A stretch of DNA of 64,000 nucleotides from Sphingobacterium sp. CZ-UAM (GCF_002000245.1 NZ_MTCM01000001.1:310001-374000), one strand, 5' to 3'; counted from the first letter of the stretch, positions 15,823-25,728 are shown. Translations and numbers: made by a program. Notes: generated from the sequence alone by a model not told the origin.

Positions 15823-16536
15823 TTAATTTAAGTTGAGGCCAAAAGCAAGTCCATACCAGAGTTTATTTTGATAAATCCAGGTGGAACGATTGCCATCCAA
15901 TAGATGATCGAAACCCAATGCCATTCCAACAGTGAAATTATTGACAGCAAAAATTCCTGCAAATCCTTTGCTCCAAACAACACCTTCATATTCTTGTTGA
16001 ATGGCGTTATTTGTCGTTGTAGGGGATAGCGAAGAATTTCCAAGACCTGTGAAAGCGCCAAATGAAAAACCTAAATGATTAATGCTTCTATCGGATACAC
16101 CAAGTGGATTTGTTGTGTAATTGATTATGTATTTGTCCCGTCTGTATCCGAAATAACCAGCCCCGTTCAAGTTTGTATTTAACTGCATAGGAACTCCGGT
16201 TTGTGCAGGGCGAAATTTTAGAGGGATCGTCAAAAAATCAATATCGAAAGACGGTTTACTGAATGAAGCAGACTGTTCGGAGTTCGCTTTCAATACATTC
16301 TTTTGAAATTGATATACGTTGCATGTATCAATGCTAAATTGGCCATTTTCCTTGGGCTTTGATGGGTGGATCCGAATAGTTTCATCGGCAACATCAATAT
16401 AGACTTTTTGCTTTACGCCATCTATATTTTGTGTATAGAAGCCATCGTTAAACTCTTTTTTACTATTTTTTTGGAATACGCTGCAACTTGAAACTGTGAT
16501 GCTGATAGGAATGATAAATTGTGCTAATCTCTTCAT
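15823..16536 (-). CDS. Putative lipoprotein of unknown function
   Basis: A protein of about 237 residues that I do not recognise. The start at 16536 gives a short lipoprotein signal, MKRLAQFIIPISITVSSCS, with the lipid-carrying cysteine near residue 18. The body is rich in beta-strand-like and aromatic segments, and repeated glycine-rich strands toward the C-terminus (GAGYFGYRRDKYIINY, GFSFGAFTGLG, VGMALGFDHLL, WYGLAFGLNLN) look like outer-membrane beta strands. It may be an outer-membrane-associated or small barrel-like protein. The frame is open to 16644 but the extension would hide the signal. It stands alone upstream of no obvious partner. Confidence 0.65.
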   Translation of the reverse strand: MKRLAQFIIPISITVSSCSVFQKNSKKEFNDGFYTQNIDGVKQKVYIDVADETIRIHPSKPKENGQFSIDTCNVYQFQKNVLKANSEQSASFSKPSFDIDFLTIPLKFRPAQTGVPMQLNTNLNGAGYFGYRRDKYIINYTTNPLGVSDRSINHLGFSFGAFTGLGNSSLSPTTTNNAIQQEYEGVVWSKGFAGIFAVNNFTVGMALGFDHLLDGNRSTWIYQNKLWYGLAFGLNLN

Positions 16537-16834
16537 TAGTTTTTTTACGTATGTATGGTGATGCTCTAAACGGATCACTTTATTTTCTTTCAAGATATTG
16601 GATATACCTAGAGCAGTGATTTTAAGTTTAATGCTTGTCCTCATTAAGTCATCTAATCGAATAAATACCTTCTTGAATTTGCATGATGCTGTTTTTCATA
16701 GAAAATGTTAATCTATATTTTCCAAAAATATAAAATGGCTGTAACTTGAAAACAACTTTGAAGCGTATTTTTAAAAAAAAGAAAAATCAAGCGTGATTTT
16801 TTTTTATTGTGCGAATAATTAGTCGCTTATGTAT

Positions 16835-19300
16835 CTACTCATCCCTAAGGCTATCTACTGGGTTTGTTTTTGCGGCTTTGAATGCTTGGTAGCATACTGT
16901 CAATAGTGCAGCTAATATGCCAATTGTACCTCCCATAGTAAACGGTATCCAATTTACGTCTATTTTATATGCGAAATCCTGGAGCCATTTATTAGTTGCC
17001 CACCAAACTATGGGAGCAGCAACAAGAATAGCAATAAATACCATTTTCACAAAATCCTTAGATAGTAAGTTGACTATACTCGAAATAGAAGCCCCCAACA
17101 CTTTGCGTATACCGATTTCCTTGCTTCGCTGGTAGGCGATGATTGTTGCTAATCCAAATAGACCTAAACAACTGATCAAAATTGCTAGGGCAGTACTGAT
17201 ATTCGTCAACTTTAGAAGCTGCTGTTCCTTTTTATAAAGATCGGCAATACTTTCATCATAAAACCTGTAATTAAATTCCTCTTTCGGAAAGAATTGGTTC
17301 CATTTGTCACTTATCTGCCTAAATAATTCCGGAAATTGTTCGCTTTTACCGGCATCAAATTTAATGTTGATGGTATTGACATTCCCCATAAAACTTCTCA
17401 ATGCCATAGGTTCAATAACAGTATAGAAATTGCTGATATGAAAGTCTTTTACCACACCCATAATTGGGAACCTTCTATTTCCCTGTCCTATAATCTTACC
17501 AATGGCATCCTCAGGTGACTGAAACCCGAATGTTTTAACTGCACTTTCATTGATTACAAAAGAATTTATCGTGTCAGATGGCAATAGATTTTGACCAGCG
17601 ATCAATTCTAAATCATATAGCTTCAAATAAGCAGTATCTACGGATTTTAAGAATATCCGCTGCATCTCTGGTTCTTTAATTCCCGGTATAATGTGATTAA
17701 AAACTGTAGAAGCTACCTGATCTTCCATTGGTTTTTGACCTAGGCTAACATGCTTTATTCCAGAAATCTTTCTTAGTTCTTCAACCAATGTTTTTCTTTT
17801 AGTGTTATAATTTTCAGAATTCCATAATTTATAAGGAATGTCTGTCGTAATGACGGCATCTTTATTGAATCCCAATTCTTTATGAATGGTAAAGCTCATT
17901 TGTTTCCCAATAATCAATGCTGATACGATGAATATTTGTGCTACGACAAATTGAAAAACGATCAGTATTTTTCTAAGGGTGATTTTATCATTAGCTATTT
18001 TCACTTCGCCCTTACCTCTAAAAATACTAACTGCATTTACTGTGGTAATAATCCAGGAAGGATAAAGTCCAGCCAGTAGGGTAGTAGAGATCAAAACAAT
18101 TCCCAGGAATACGATAAAGCTAACTGGATTCAGAAATTCTACGCTGTCTTGAGTAAAGAAATCCCGTAAAGCGTCTATTGCAACATAAGATATTACACTT
18201 GATAAAATAATTGCAAATAATACTACAACAACTGTTTCTAGCATCATCTGGAGAATCAGATGCTTAGCCTTACTTCCAAGGGTTTTGCGAATACCAATTT
18301 CTTTTGACCGTTGAGGTATTTGGGACGTAGTGAGGTTAATATAGTTTATACATGCTAAAATCAATAAGAATATAGCTGTACCAATAAGTCCATAAATTAC
18401 ATTCTTACTGGTTTTATTAATACCATTATCTTTTACATCCGTAGCAAAATGGGACTCTAAAAGGGGTAATTTCTCTATTTGGCGGTTATATGTAAAATTA
18501 ATTTTGTTCTCCTGATTGAATAGATTCCAATTGTCTGAAACTTTTTTCTGTATTCTAGCTAAAGCGGCATTTGCCTCTTCGGTGTTGTTGGTTTGAAAAT
18601 ATACCATATCCGTGCTATTAGTATTTGTCCAATTCCCCAAACTTAAATCAAACTTAGATTTATTCAATAGTAGGAATTCTTCACCTTTAAATTCCGTTGG
18701 AAAATCCAATGTTTTTATTACACCGGATACTGCCACTTGTATACTATCGTCATAGATCAATGTCCTACCCAAAATATTCTCATAAGAAGTATTAGGGAAA
18801 TAATATTTCGCCCGCTTATCGGTTAATACTACTTTGGAAGGATTATTCAATGCTGTTTTTTTATCACCGGCGAGCCATTTATAAGAGACCATGTCAAAAT
18901 AATTCCCTTCGGTATTAATAATGCTTTGATTAGTCAAATCAAAATTTTCCTTTTTGCCCTCATTTTGTTGGTTTATTGGTACCCTTACACTTTTTGTAAA
19001 ACGCTTAAATACTGGAACAACTCGCTTTACTCCGACCAATTCTTCTTTCATATAAAAATAAATGGGAGTGGATATACCTCCAGTAAAGCTAAATTCACCT
19101 TTTTCCCCAAATCGACTTATCAATCTATAAGTATGCTCCTTATTTTCTATTTTATTCTCGAAACTCAGTTCATAACTTACAAATTTGTAAATCACCCAAC
19201 ACGCACTTATGCCTATACTCAATCCTAAAACATTCAAGAATGTATAAAGCTTATTTCTAAGTAGATGTCTTACGCTGTTTTTTAAGATTATATTATTCAT
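16835..19300 (-). CDS. FtsX/MacB-type ABC transporter permease, double-domain
   Basis: An 821-residue membrane protein with the Bacteroidota large-permease layout: an N-terminal helix (VLGLSIGISACWVIYKFVSYE, about residues 24-44), a long periplasmic MacB-PCD region, three helices around residues 285-430 with the FtsX motif QRSKEIGIRKTLGSKAKHL, a second MacB-PCD region, and a second FtsX unit at the C-terminus (QRSKEIGIRKVLGASI, then helices to residue 815). Such permeases take part in efflux or mechanotransmission driven by a partner ATPase. No ATPase or membrane-fusion gene adjoins it here, so its partner is elsewhere. The start at 19300 gives the standard N-terminus. Confidence 0.88.
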   Translation of the reverse strand: MNNIILKNSVRHLLRNKLYTFLNVLGLSIGISACWVIYKFVSYELSFENKIENKEHTYRLISRFGEKGEFSFTGGISTPIYFYMKEELVGVKRVVPVFKRFTKSVRVPINQQNEGKKENFDLTNQSIINTEGNYFDMVSYKWLAGDKKTALNNPSKVVLTDKRAKYYFPNTSYENILGRTLIYDDSIQVAVSGVIKTLDFPTEFKGEEFLLLNKSKFDLSLGNWTNTNSTDMVYFQTNNTEEANAALARIQKKVSDNWNLFNQENKINFTYNRQIEKLPLLESHFATDVKDNGINKTSKNVIYGLIGTAIFLLILACINYINLTTSQIPQRSKEIGIRKTLGSKAKHLILQMMLETVVVVLFAIILSSVISYVAIDALRDFFTQDSVEFLNPVSFIVFLGIVLISTTLLAGLYPSWIITTVNAVSIFRGKGEVKIANDKITLRKILIVFQFVVAQIFIVSALIIGKQMSFTIHKELGFNKDAVITTDIPYKLWNSENYNTKRKTLVEELRKISGIKHVSLGQKPMEDQVASTVFNHIIPGIKEPEMQRIFLKSVDTAYLKLYDLELIAGQNLLPSDTINSFVINESAVKTFGFQSPEDAIGKIIGQGNRRFPIMGVVKDFHISNFYTVIEPMALRSFMGNVNTINIKFDAGKSEQFPELFRQISDKWNQFFPKEEFNYRFYDESIADLYKKEQQLLKLTNISTALAILISCLGLFGLATIIAYQRSKEIGIRKVLGASISSIVNLLSKDFVKMVFIAILVAAPIVWWATNKWLQDFAYKIDVNWIPFTMGGTIGILAALLTVCYQAFKAAKTNPVDSLRDE

Positions 19301-19712
19301 TTCGTTTTAGATTTTTGGTTAGAGCTATTAGATTTTTGATGCATGATAATGGATTTAGAATCCGATCATGAATCATCTTAGCTTTCTTATGAGGTATTTC
19401 AAGAGATATGCCAATTAGTTAACTATTTTTTAATCAATAAGTTGTATTGTTGTTCAAGCTTCCGGCGTTCAATATCGTACGTTTTTTGTTCGGATACGGA
19501 CAGTTGTATGGATAAACCCTAAATAACATTGAACAGAGTGTTTTATATTGATTGGCAACTTTATATAGTAAGAACGAGCCAAATCTGTCCTCAAATGAGA
19601 TATGCACTGTAAAACCCAACGCTTATACGAGTTTTGTTAGTATATTCGTTTAAAAATGGGGGCGGCAGAATCAAAATATTTTAATAGTTTAGTTAACAGT
19701 TTTTCTTGTCAT
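19301..19712. other. Intergenic region upstream of the permease, no gene seen
   Basis: About 410 bases between the permease start and the tRNA terminator. I see no credible gene. A minus-strand frame ending near 19430 encodes a charged stretch (EQKTYDIERRKLEQQYNLL) that could be the tail of a decayed gene, but it is too short to support. Confidence 0.4.
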
Positions 19713-19745
19713 AAAAAAGGAGACAACTTCAATGAAGTGTCTCCT
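19713..19745 (-). terminator. Terminator of the tRNA-Arg gene
   Basis: On the minus strand a 12-base stem with one bulge (19734-19745 with 19718-19730) is followed by six T residues. It begins five bases past the tRNA 3' end. Confidence 0.85.
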
Positions 19746-19749
19746 CTTG

Positions 19750-19821
19750 TGTTCCCGGCGGGGGTCGAACCCACATCGTCAGAACCGGAATCTGAAATTC
19801 TATCCATTGAACTACGGGAAC
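19750..19821 (-). tRNA. tRNA-Arg (anticodon CCG)
   Basis: The minus strand folds as a complete cloverleaf. The acceptor stem GTTCCCG pairs with CGGGAAC. The anticodon stem TCAGA/TCTGA encloses the loop TTCCGGT, giving anticodon CCG, which reads CGG arginine codons. The T arm contains GGTTCGACCCC. The discriminator base is A and the CCA end is not encoded. It is a single-gene transcription unit with its own promoter and terminator. Confidence 0.96.
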
Positions 19822-19827
19822 GTGTCG

Positions 19828-19858
19828 CAAAGATATACTATTTTCTAGATCTTACAAA
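19828..19858 (-). promoter_or_regulatory. tRNA-Arg promoter
   Basis: On the minus strand TTTG at 19855-19858, 19 bases, then TATCTTTG at 19828-19835, a perfect TAnnTTTG. Transcription should begin only a few bases before the tRNA 5' end at 19821. Confidence 0.85.
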
Positions 19859-20141
19859 TAATCTTTGCTATAAAATTTAATCTTTTGAACGGCGAATTTC
19901 GAGTGCATATCGCTCCCGGTTTTTGACTTCGCTGCTTTTATAATTTGTACATTCCGCTTTTCTAGGCTAACTTTTTGTCTATTAGTAATATGTATGCAAT
20001 GTTGCGTTGAAGCTATGCTAAACTATTACTCAGACGCGTTATCGTACTCCAAATTTTATTGAGCTTAGGACTTAAAAAACATTCTGCACGACTTGACAAG
20101 CATTTTATAACGGTCTATTGACTTGCTCACTCCAGAGAAGA
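19859..20141. other. Spacer between tRNA promoter and xerD, no gene seen
   Basis: About 280 bases of AT-rich sequence with no open frame of note. The expected xerD terminator could not be located clearly. Confidence 0.5.
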
Positions 20142-21044
20142 TTAAGACCTGGGATGGTATTGTGTAATGATGGAGTGAAGATAATCCCGATCAATGTGTG
20201 TATATATTTCGGTTGTCGTAATACTTTCATGTCCCAGCATATCCTGTACAGCCCGTAAATCTGCCCCACCTTCAACCAGGTGAGAGGCGAAACTATGCCT
20301 AAAGGTGTGCGGACTGATGATCTTTTGTAGTCCAATTTTTTGAGCAAGTTCCTTAATGATCAGAAAGATCATCACCCTGGACAAAGCCGAACCTCGTCTG
20401 TTCAGAAACACAATATCTTCATTTCCATTTTTGATCTTAATATGGGGTCTAACCGAATCCAAATATAGCCGGAGATGTTTGATCGCCTGTTGTCCAATCG
20501 GAATCAGTCGTTCTTTGCTACCTTTACCTTCCACTTTGATAAATTCTACGTCGAGAAACAAATTGGAGATCTTGAGATTGACGAGTTCAGACACACGCAA
20601 TCCGCAGCCATATAAAACTTCAATAATTGTTTTATTGCGCTGTCCCTCCGTCGAAGAAAGATCTATAGCTGCTATCAGTTGATCAATCTCATGGATACTC
20701 AGTACGCTGGGGAGTTTCCGCGCTAAGCGTGGTGCTTGCAGCAATTCAGTTGGATTATTATCTAGGTCATGTTCAATGACTAGAAAGCTAAAAAAGGTTT
20801 TTAGCCCGGATATTAAACGGGATTGTGTGAATGGTGAGATATTGAATTCCTGTAACCATTGCAGAAAATCCTGAATATCCTTCCGTACGATTTTATTTAA
20901 AGCGAGCCCGTTGTCCTCGCAATAGATTTGGAATTTAGAAACATCATTGAGGTAAGCCTCGATCGAATTAATGCTCAAACCCCGTTCGAACTTTAGAAAT
21001 CGTTCGAATTCTTTTTTAATGACCTGCCAGTTGCTGAAATCCAT
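20142..21044 (-). CDS. xerD: Tyrosine recombinase XerD
   Basis: A recombinase of about 300 residues that, with a XerC partner, resolves chromosome dimers at dif. The N-terminal SAM-like domain covers about residues 5-90. The catalytic residues are visible: Arg in YGCGLRVSEL, Lys in GKGSKERLIPIG, HTFRHSFASHL (His-x-x-Arg), GHESITTTEIYTH with the nucleophilic tyrosine. Length and the absence of extra domains fit the housekeeping XerC/D rather than an integrase, despite the tRNA gene 320 bases away. The frame opens at a TTG at 21053 that overlaps the -7 element; the ATG at 21044 is preferred. Confidence 0.9.
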   Translation of the reverse strand: MDFSNWQVIKKEFERFLKFERGLSINSIEAYLNDVSKFQIYCEDNGLALNKIVRKDIQDFLQWLQEFNISPFTQSRLISGLKTFFSFLVIEHDLDNNPTELLQAPRLARKLPSVLSIHEIDQLIAAIDLSSTEGQRNKTIIEVLYGCGLRVSELVNLKISNLFLDVEFIKVEGKGSKERLIPIGQQAIKHLRLYLDSVRPHIKIKNGNEDIVFLNRRGSALSRVMIFLIIKELAQKIGLQKIISPHTFRHSFASHLVEGGADLRAVQDMLGHESITTTEIYTHIDRDYLHSIITQYHPRS

Positions 21045-21050
21045 TTGCAA

Positions 21051-21058
21051 CAAAATTA
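21051..21058 (-). promoter_or_regulatory. -7 promoter element before xerD
   Basis: The minus strand reads TAATTTTG, a perfect TAnnTTTG, ending six bases before the ATG at 21044, which implies an almost leaderless message. No clear -33 TTG. Confidence 0.5.
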
Positions 21059-21276
21059 CAATTAACTATTGTTCTTTTCGAAAGATATTCTGTATTTTTA
21101 GACTTGTTTTACAAACCATGAGCAATAGTAAAGAGACGCTCGATCCCGTAGGGGATATTAATAATATTATTTTATCTGTATTTTACCATTTATCGGGACA
21201 ATTGGTCTCCAGTTCCGTTTACCCTAATATAAACAATTAGCAAAAAATAACCGACTAAAAAAAGAGATTCATTTGT

Positions 21277-24132
21277 ATGAAATTCATTAAACCACTTGCA
21301 TTAGCCTTTTTGCTTCCGGCTACATTTTACGGCGTAGAGGCAAAAATGCCCACTACTTTAACAGCACATGCCAGGGCTATTCTATCGCAGGATAGTTTGG
21401 CCTTAAATCAAAAGTTACCTTTCGACAATGAAGTTGTCACCGGTAAACTGAAAAATGGATTTACATATTTTATCCGCAAAAACACCGAGCCTAAGGGGCG
21501 AGTTACTATGTATTTGGGTATGAAGGCGGGGTCAATCCTAGAAAACGAAAAGCAGTTGGGACTGGCGCACTTTTTGGAGCACATGAACTTTAATGGCTTG
21601 AAGCATTTTCCAAAAAACGAACTTGTCAATTACCTTCAGAAAGCTGGTGTAAGATTTGGTTCGGATCTGAATGCCTACACGAGCTTTGATCAGACGGTCT
21701 ATCAATTACCTATTCCATCCGATGATCCGGAATTACTGAAAAATGGATTACAGGTCATGCGTGATTGGGCACAGGATGCGCTATTGGATGGTGAGGAAAT
21801 TGACAAAGAACGTGGTGTTATCTTGGAAGAGAAGCGCGGTGGAAGAGGGGTACAACAACGTCTGCAAGATCAGTATTTCCCAATGCTGCTTAACGGCTCC
21901 CTTTATTCAAAACGTCTGCCTATTGGTACCGAAGAAATTTTAAAAACCTTTCCCTATACTGAAATACGTAAATTTCATCAGGATTGGTACCGCCCGGATT
22001 TGCAGGCGCTTATTGTTGTAGGTGATATTGATCCCAAAGCAATTGAGGAAAAAGTGAAAGTGTTATTTTCGGACATGACAATGCCGAAAAAGGTGCTGCC
22101 ACGCAAAGAGTATCGGGTTGATTTATTGAATAAGAATCAATTTTTGACGATTTCGGATCCAGAGTTACCTTATACCGTCGCACAGATCTTGATCAAAAAT
22201 GAAAAAGACAAGGTCGTGACTGTAGGAGACTACCGTAATGAACTACTCAAAAATATTTTCAACCAGATGATTGCTGGTCGTTTCTCTGAGCTGATGCAGC
22301 AGCCGAATCCACCTTTTATGCAAGCCGGTGGTAGCATTGGTGATTTTGTCTCTAATTTAAATACCTTCTCTTTATTGGTTGTACCTAAGCCAGGTGAACT
22401 GGAGTCTGGATTTAAGGCCATGTTGACGGAATTTGAACGTATCCAAAAATACGGTTTTACGCAGACAGAACTGGATCGTGCGCTTGCTGATATGAAGAAG
22501 GGAAATGAAACAGCTTATATCGAACGGGATAAGAAAAAATCGGATAACTATGTCAATCGGTATCTGAACTATTTTATCGACAATGAACCGGCTTTGAGCA
22601 ATGAAGCATCTTATCGCCTAACGAAACAGTTGTTGCCAACCTTGAAACTGGAAGAAGTGAATGGTCTGATCAAGAAATATTATACCGATTTAAATCGTGA
22701 TATCTTGATTATGGGGCCAGAAAAGGAAAAGGCAAACCTACCTACAGAACAAACCGTTTTGGGATGGGTAAAAGCCGTCGAAGATAGTCCGGTGTCTGCT
22801 TACGAGGACAAGGTTTCTAATCTTCCTTTGCTTTCCAAAGAACCTACTAAAGGAACGATCCTGTCTTCAAAGGATATTAGTGCTGTTCAGGCAAAAGAAT
22901 TGGTATTGAGCAATGGCGTGAAGGTGATTTTAAAACCTACAGACTTTAAAAACGACGAAATCCAGATTATGGCTTATAGTCCTGGAGGAACTTCGCTTTA
23001 TGCCGACACTGACTATTTCTCAGCTTCGAATGCATCCTCATTGGTCGATGCGAGCGGAGTTGGGCAAATGAACAATGTGGAGCTGACAAAATACCTTGCT
23101 GGAAAAGAAGTCTCAATTTCACCCTATATTTCTGAACGCTATGAGGGTATTTCGGGAAGTACGGACAAAGAGGGCCTGAAAAACGCTTTTGAATTAATTT
23201 ATGGCTATTTTACGGAACCCCGTTTGGATATCGATGTTTTCCAAAGCACGATGACAAGAGCAAAAGGGTCGTTGGAAAATAGATTAAGCAACCCAAATAA
23301 TGTTTTTTCGGATAAAGTGAAGGAAGTGCTCTATGGGAATAATATCCGCAGACAAAACACTACTGTGGAAACACTTTCAAAAATTGACCGTGAGCGCGCG
23401 CTGGCAATTTATAAAGAGCGATTTGCAGATGCCTCTGATTTTGTATTTACTATTGTAGGATCATTTGATGAAGCACAGATTAAACCCTTTATTGAAACTT
23501 ATCTTGCTTCCCTGCCTGCGATCAAACGCGGAGAAAATTACAAAGATTTGAATATTCTGGAGCCGACTAAAGGACAGCGTGTGGTTGTTCACAAAGGCAA
23601 GGAGGAAAAAGCAAGCACCCAGTTGGCCTACTATGGAGATTACAGTTACAGCGAAAGCGAAAATGTCAATATGGAAGCTTTAGAAAGTATATTGACGATC
23701 AAATTGCTCGAACGTTTGCGTGAAAAAGAAGGCGGTGTTTATGGTGTCGGTGCCCGGGCTAGCTTCAGTAAATTACCTAAGGCACGCTATTCGTTTTCAG
23801 TCGGTTTTGGCTCAGCAGTTGATAAAGCTGATCCATTGATTAGTTCTGCGCTGGATGAGGTGAAAAAGATTCAGGATCAGGGGGCGGACAAAGTGGATAT
23901 TGAAAAATTTGTGGCCGAACAAAAAAGACAGAATGAACTAAGCTTGCGTGAAAATGGCTATTGGTTGAATTATATTTCCAGTTCTTATCAAAACGAATTG
24001 GATATCAACAGATATACCCGTCGGATGGAAAACTTGAATAAAGTTACGCCTAAATCGGTACAGGACGTTGCTGCGAAGTATCTGAAGAAAGACCGGCTTT
24101 TCGAATTTATCTTAATGCCGGATACAAAATAG
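21277..24132 (+). CDS. M16 family zinc metallopeptidase (PqqL-like), exported
   Basis: A 951-residue double-unit M16 peptidase with a signal peptide (MKFIKPLALAFLLPATFYGVEA). The inverted zinc motif HFLEH is at residues 98-102 and the third ligand is probably Glu178 in EIDKERGVILEEKRGG. An R/Y pair typical of M16 is carried by the C-terminal half (LREKEGGVYGVGARASFS). Single-chain M16B proteins of this length act in the periplasm on peptides; some are encoded with TonB systems, but no such gene adjoins it. It ends at a strong terminator (24166-24198) opposed to that of rpoD. Confidence 0.92.
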   Translation: MKFIKPLALAFLLPATFYGVEAKMPTTLTAHARAILSQDSLALNQKLPFDNEVVTGKLKNGFTYFIRKNTEPKGRVTMYLGMKAGSILENEKQLGLAHFLEHMNFNGLKHFPKNELVNYLQKAGVRFGSDLNAYTSFDQTVYQLPIPSDDPELLKNGLQVMRDWAQDALLDGEEIDKERGVILEEKRGGRGVQQRLQDQYFPMLLNGSLYSKRLPIGTEEILKTFPYTEIRKFHQDWYRPDLQALIVVGDIDPKAIEEKVKVLFSDMTMPKKVLPRKEYRVDLLNKNQFLTISDPELPYTVAQILIKNEKDKVVTVGDYRNELLKNIFNQMIAGRFSELMQQPNPPFMQAGGSIGDFVSNLNTFSLLVVPKPGELESGFKAMLTEFERIQKYGFTQTELDRALADMKKGNETAYIERDKKKSDNYVNRYLNYFIDNEPALSNEASYRLTKQLLPTLKLEEVNGLIKKYYTDLNRDILIMGPEKEKANLPTEQTVLGWVKAVEDSPVSAYEDKVSNLPLLSKEPTKGTILSSKDISAVQAKELVLSNGVKVILKPTDFKNDEIQIMAYSPGGTSLYADTDYFSASNASSLVDASGVGQMNNVELTKYLAGKEVSISPYISERYEGISGSTDKEGLKNAFELIYGYFTEPRLDIDVFQSTMTRAKGSLENRLSNPNNVFSDKVKEVLYGNNIRRQNTTVETLSKIDRERALAIYKERFADASDFVFTIVGSFDEAQIKPFIETYLASLPAIKRGENYKDLNILEPTKGQRVVVHKGKEEKASTQLAYYGDYSYSESENVNMEALESILTIKLLERLREKEGGVYGVGARASFSKLPKARYSFSVGFGSAVDKADPLISSALDEVKKIQDQGADKVDIEKFVAEQKRQNELSLRENGYWLNYISSSYQNELDINRYTRRMENLNKVTPKSVQDVAAKYLKKDRLFEFILMPDTK

Positions 24133-24165
24133 CAAAGCGCATTGATCAGCTATCAATGTGGGCTA

Positions 24166-24198
24166 GGGCTGTTTGCTAAAGGTAAACAGCCCTTATTG
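24166..24198 (+). terminator. Terminator of the M16 peptidase gene
   Basis: A nine-base perfect stem (24166-24174 with 24184-24192) followed by TTATT. Confidence 0.75.
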
Positions 24199-24201
24199 CA
24201 A

Positions 24202-24233
24202 ACAAAAAATCCCAATCATCTCTGATTGGGATT
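24202..24233 (-). terminator. Terminator of rpoD
   Basis: On the minus strand an 11-base perfect stem (24223-24233 with 24208-24218) is followed by a T run. Confidence 0.88.
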
Positions 24234-24258
24234 ACCAAAAATTTCAATAAATATCTTT

Positions 24259-25119
24259 TTAACCTAAATAAGATTTTAAGATTTTGCTTCTAGAAGTGTG
24301 TCTCAAACGTTGAAGAGCTTTGTCTTTAATTTGACGCACGCGTTCACGTGTCAAATTGAATTTCTCACCGATTTCTTCGAGCGACAGTTGGTGGTTGGAT
24401 CCTAATCCAAAGAAAAGAACAATAATTTCGCGTTCTCTTTCTGTTAAAGTTGCCAATGATCGCTTGATTTCTTCTGATAGAGATTCATCAATTAGAGAAC
24501 TATCGGTATCTGGATCATGGTTTTCCAATACATCCAAGAGTGTATTTTCTTCACCTTGGACAAAAGGTGCATCCATAGATACATGACGTCCAGAATTACT
24601 TAAAGTATCCGAAACTTTGTCAACTGTAGTTTCAAGGATATCTGCCAATTCTTCTGGAGATGGTTCCCGCTCGTATTCTTGTTCTAGTTTTGAGAAAGCT
24701 TTACTGATTTTGCTTAAAGAACCTACTTGGTTCAATGGCAGACGTACGATACGTGATTGTTCAGCAATTGCTTGAAGAATAGATTGGCGAATCCACCAAA
24801 CGGCATAAGAAATAAATTTAAAACCCTTAGTTTCGTCAAAACGTTTAGCCGCTTTAATTAAGCCCAGGTTGCCTTCATTGATTAAATCACCTAAGGTCAA
24901 TCCTTGATTTTGATATTGTTTTGCTACTGATACTACGAAACGAAGGTTGGTTTTAGTCAATTTTTCCAAGGCAACTTGGTCGCCTTCGCGGATGCGCTGT
25001 GCTAATTCTACTTCTTCTTCTGCTGTAATTAAGTCTACTTTACCAATTTCGTGTAAGTATTTGTCCAAAGACTGGGACTCACGATTGGTGATAGATTGTG
25101 TAATTTTGAGCTGTCTCAT
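24259..25119 (-). CDS. rpoD: Primary sigma factor RpoD (short Bacteroidota type)
   Basis: A 286-residue sigma-70 group factor. Region 1.2 begins near residue 17 ([16 protein letters not shown]), region 2 contains [38 protein letters not shown] and [19 protein letters not shown], region 3 follows, and region 4 ends with [30 protein letters not shown], the -35-recognition helix. Region 1.1 is absent, as usual for the Bacteroidota housekeeping sigma ABfA type. This factor reads the TTG/TAnnTTTG promoters seen in the window. It is a single-gene unit; upstream sequence includes a purine-rich stretch (AGAGAGGAG) about 20 bases before the ATG. Confidence 0.95.
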   Translation of the reverse strand: MRQLKITQSITNRESQSLDKYLHEIGKVDLITAEEEVELAQRIREGDQVALEKLTKTNLRFVVSVAKQYQNQGLTLGDLINEGNLGLIKAAKRFDETKGFKFISYAVWWIRQSILQAIAEQSRIVRLPLNQVGSLSKISKAFSKLEQEYEREPSPEELADILETTVDKVSDTLSNSGRHVSMDAPFVQGEENTLLDVLENHDPDTDSSLIDESLSEEIKRSLATLTEREREIIVLFFGLGSNHQLSLEEIGEKFNLTRERVRQIKDKALQRLRHTSRSKILKSYLG

Positions 25120-25506
25120 TAATTTTTATTAATTCTCCTCTCTAAGAAATGTTTGCGAAAATACGAAAAATTTTTGAATTATTAATGGAAAATGGATTAT
25201 CTAACCTCTCATCTATAATGAGTTATGCTTTTGCGAACCTTCATTTTACATTATCAAAAACTATTCCATTTAAAATTGTTTTTCTTCCTCAATTGCGGTC
25301 GTAATATTCAACTGATTGATATTTAAAGCGCTAACAAATTTTATTTTTTTATATTCTCAAGTAATTTATCTAATGATATCAGATATGTTACGTAAAACGT
25401 ATTCTTCGAATTTATTTTAAAATGATAATTTTATGATAAAACAAAAAGATATATGTTTTGTTTTACAAGAGACAGTAAATAAATTTAAAGGAATAAAAAT
25501 TATAAT
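25120..25506. other. Divergent control region of rpoD and the XRE gene
   Basis: 387 very AT-rich bases. A dyad at about 25437-25463 (AAAACA with TGTTTT around ATATAT) precedes the XRE gene and could be its operator. TATGTTTT near 25451 resembles a -7 element. The rpoD promoter is not clear; TATTTTCG on the minus strand near 25160 is one candidate. No gene is seen. Confidence 0.4.
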
Positions 25507-25728
25507 ATGCCAATCTTAATTCATTTGGATAAAATAATGAAAGAAAAAAAAATGTCGCTTAACCAATTGAGCGACAGTGTGGGGATCACCCTTTCTAATC
25601 TTTCAATCATAAAAAATCAAAAGGCTAAGGCACTGCGATTAGATACACTTGAAGCAATATGTAAGGCGCTAGACTGCCAGCCTGGTGACTTGTTGCAATA
25701 TTACGATGGTGGCGATGAAAAAAATTAG
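25507..25728 (+). CDS. Small XRE-family (Cro/CI-type) transcriptional regulator
   Basis: A 73-residue protein that is almost entirely a helix-turn-helix: LNQLSDSVGITLSNLSIIKNQKAKALRLDTLEAICKALDCQPGDLLQY. It resembles the YozG group, which usually accompanies a DUF2975 membrane protein; no such partner is here. A short purine-rich stretch (AAAGGA) lies about 15 bases before the ATG. Its last four bases overlap the 3' end of the convergent fmt gene. The dyad at 25437-25463 may be its own target (inference). Confidence 0.85.
   Translation: MPILIHLDKIMKEKKMSLNQLSDSVGITLSNLSIIKNQKAKALRLDTLEAICKALDCQPGDLLQYYDGGDEKN

Noticed and set aside
15724..15831. 35-codon plus-strand frame overlapping the end of the lipoprotein gene
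   Set aside because: Too short, no ribosome site or promoter, and antisense to a more credible gene.
19434..19619. 61-codon minus-strand frame upstream of the permease
   Set aside because: Low-complexity product with no initiation signal; another frame over the same bases looks no better.
19750..21044. tRNA gene close to a tyrosine recombinase gene, as in an integrated island
   Set aside because: The recombinase has the size and motifs of housekeeping XerD. No attachment-site duplication or cargo genes are seen.
20971..21240. 89-codon plus-strand frame over the xerD start
   Set aside because: It is antisense to the xerD N-terminus and its promoter; the product is not family-like.
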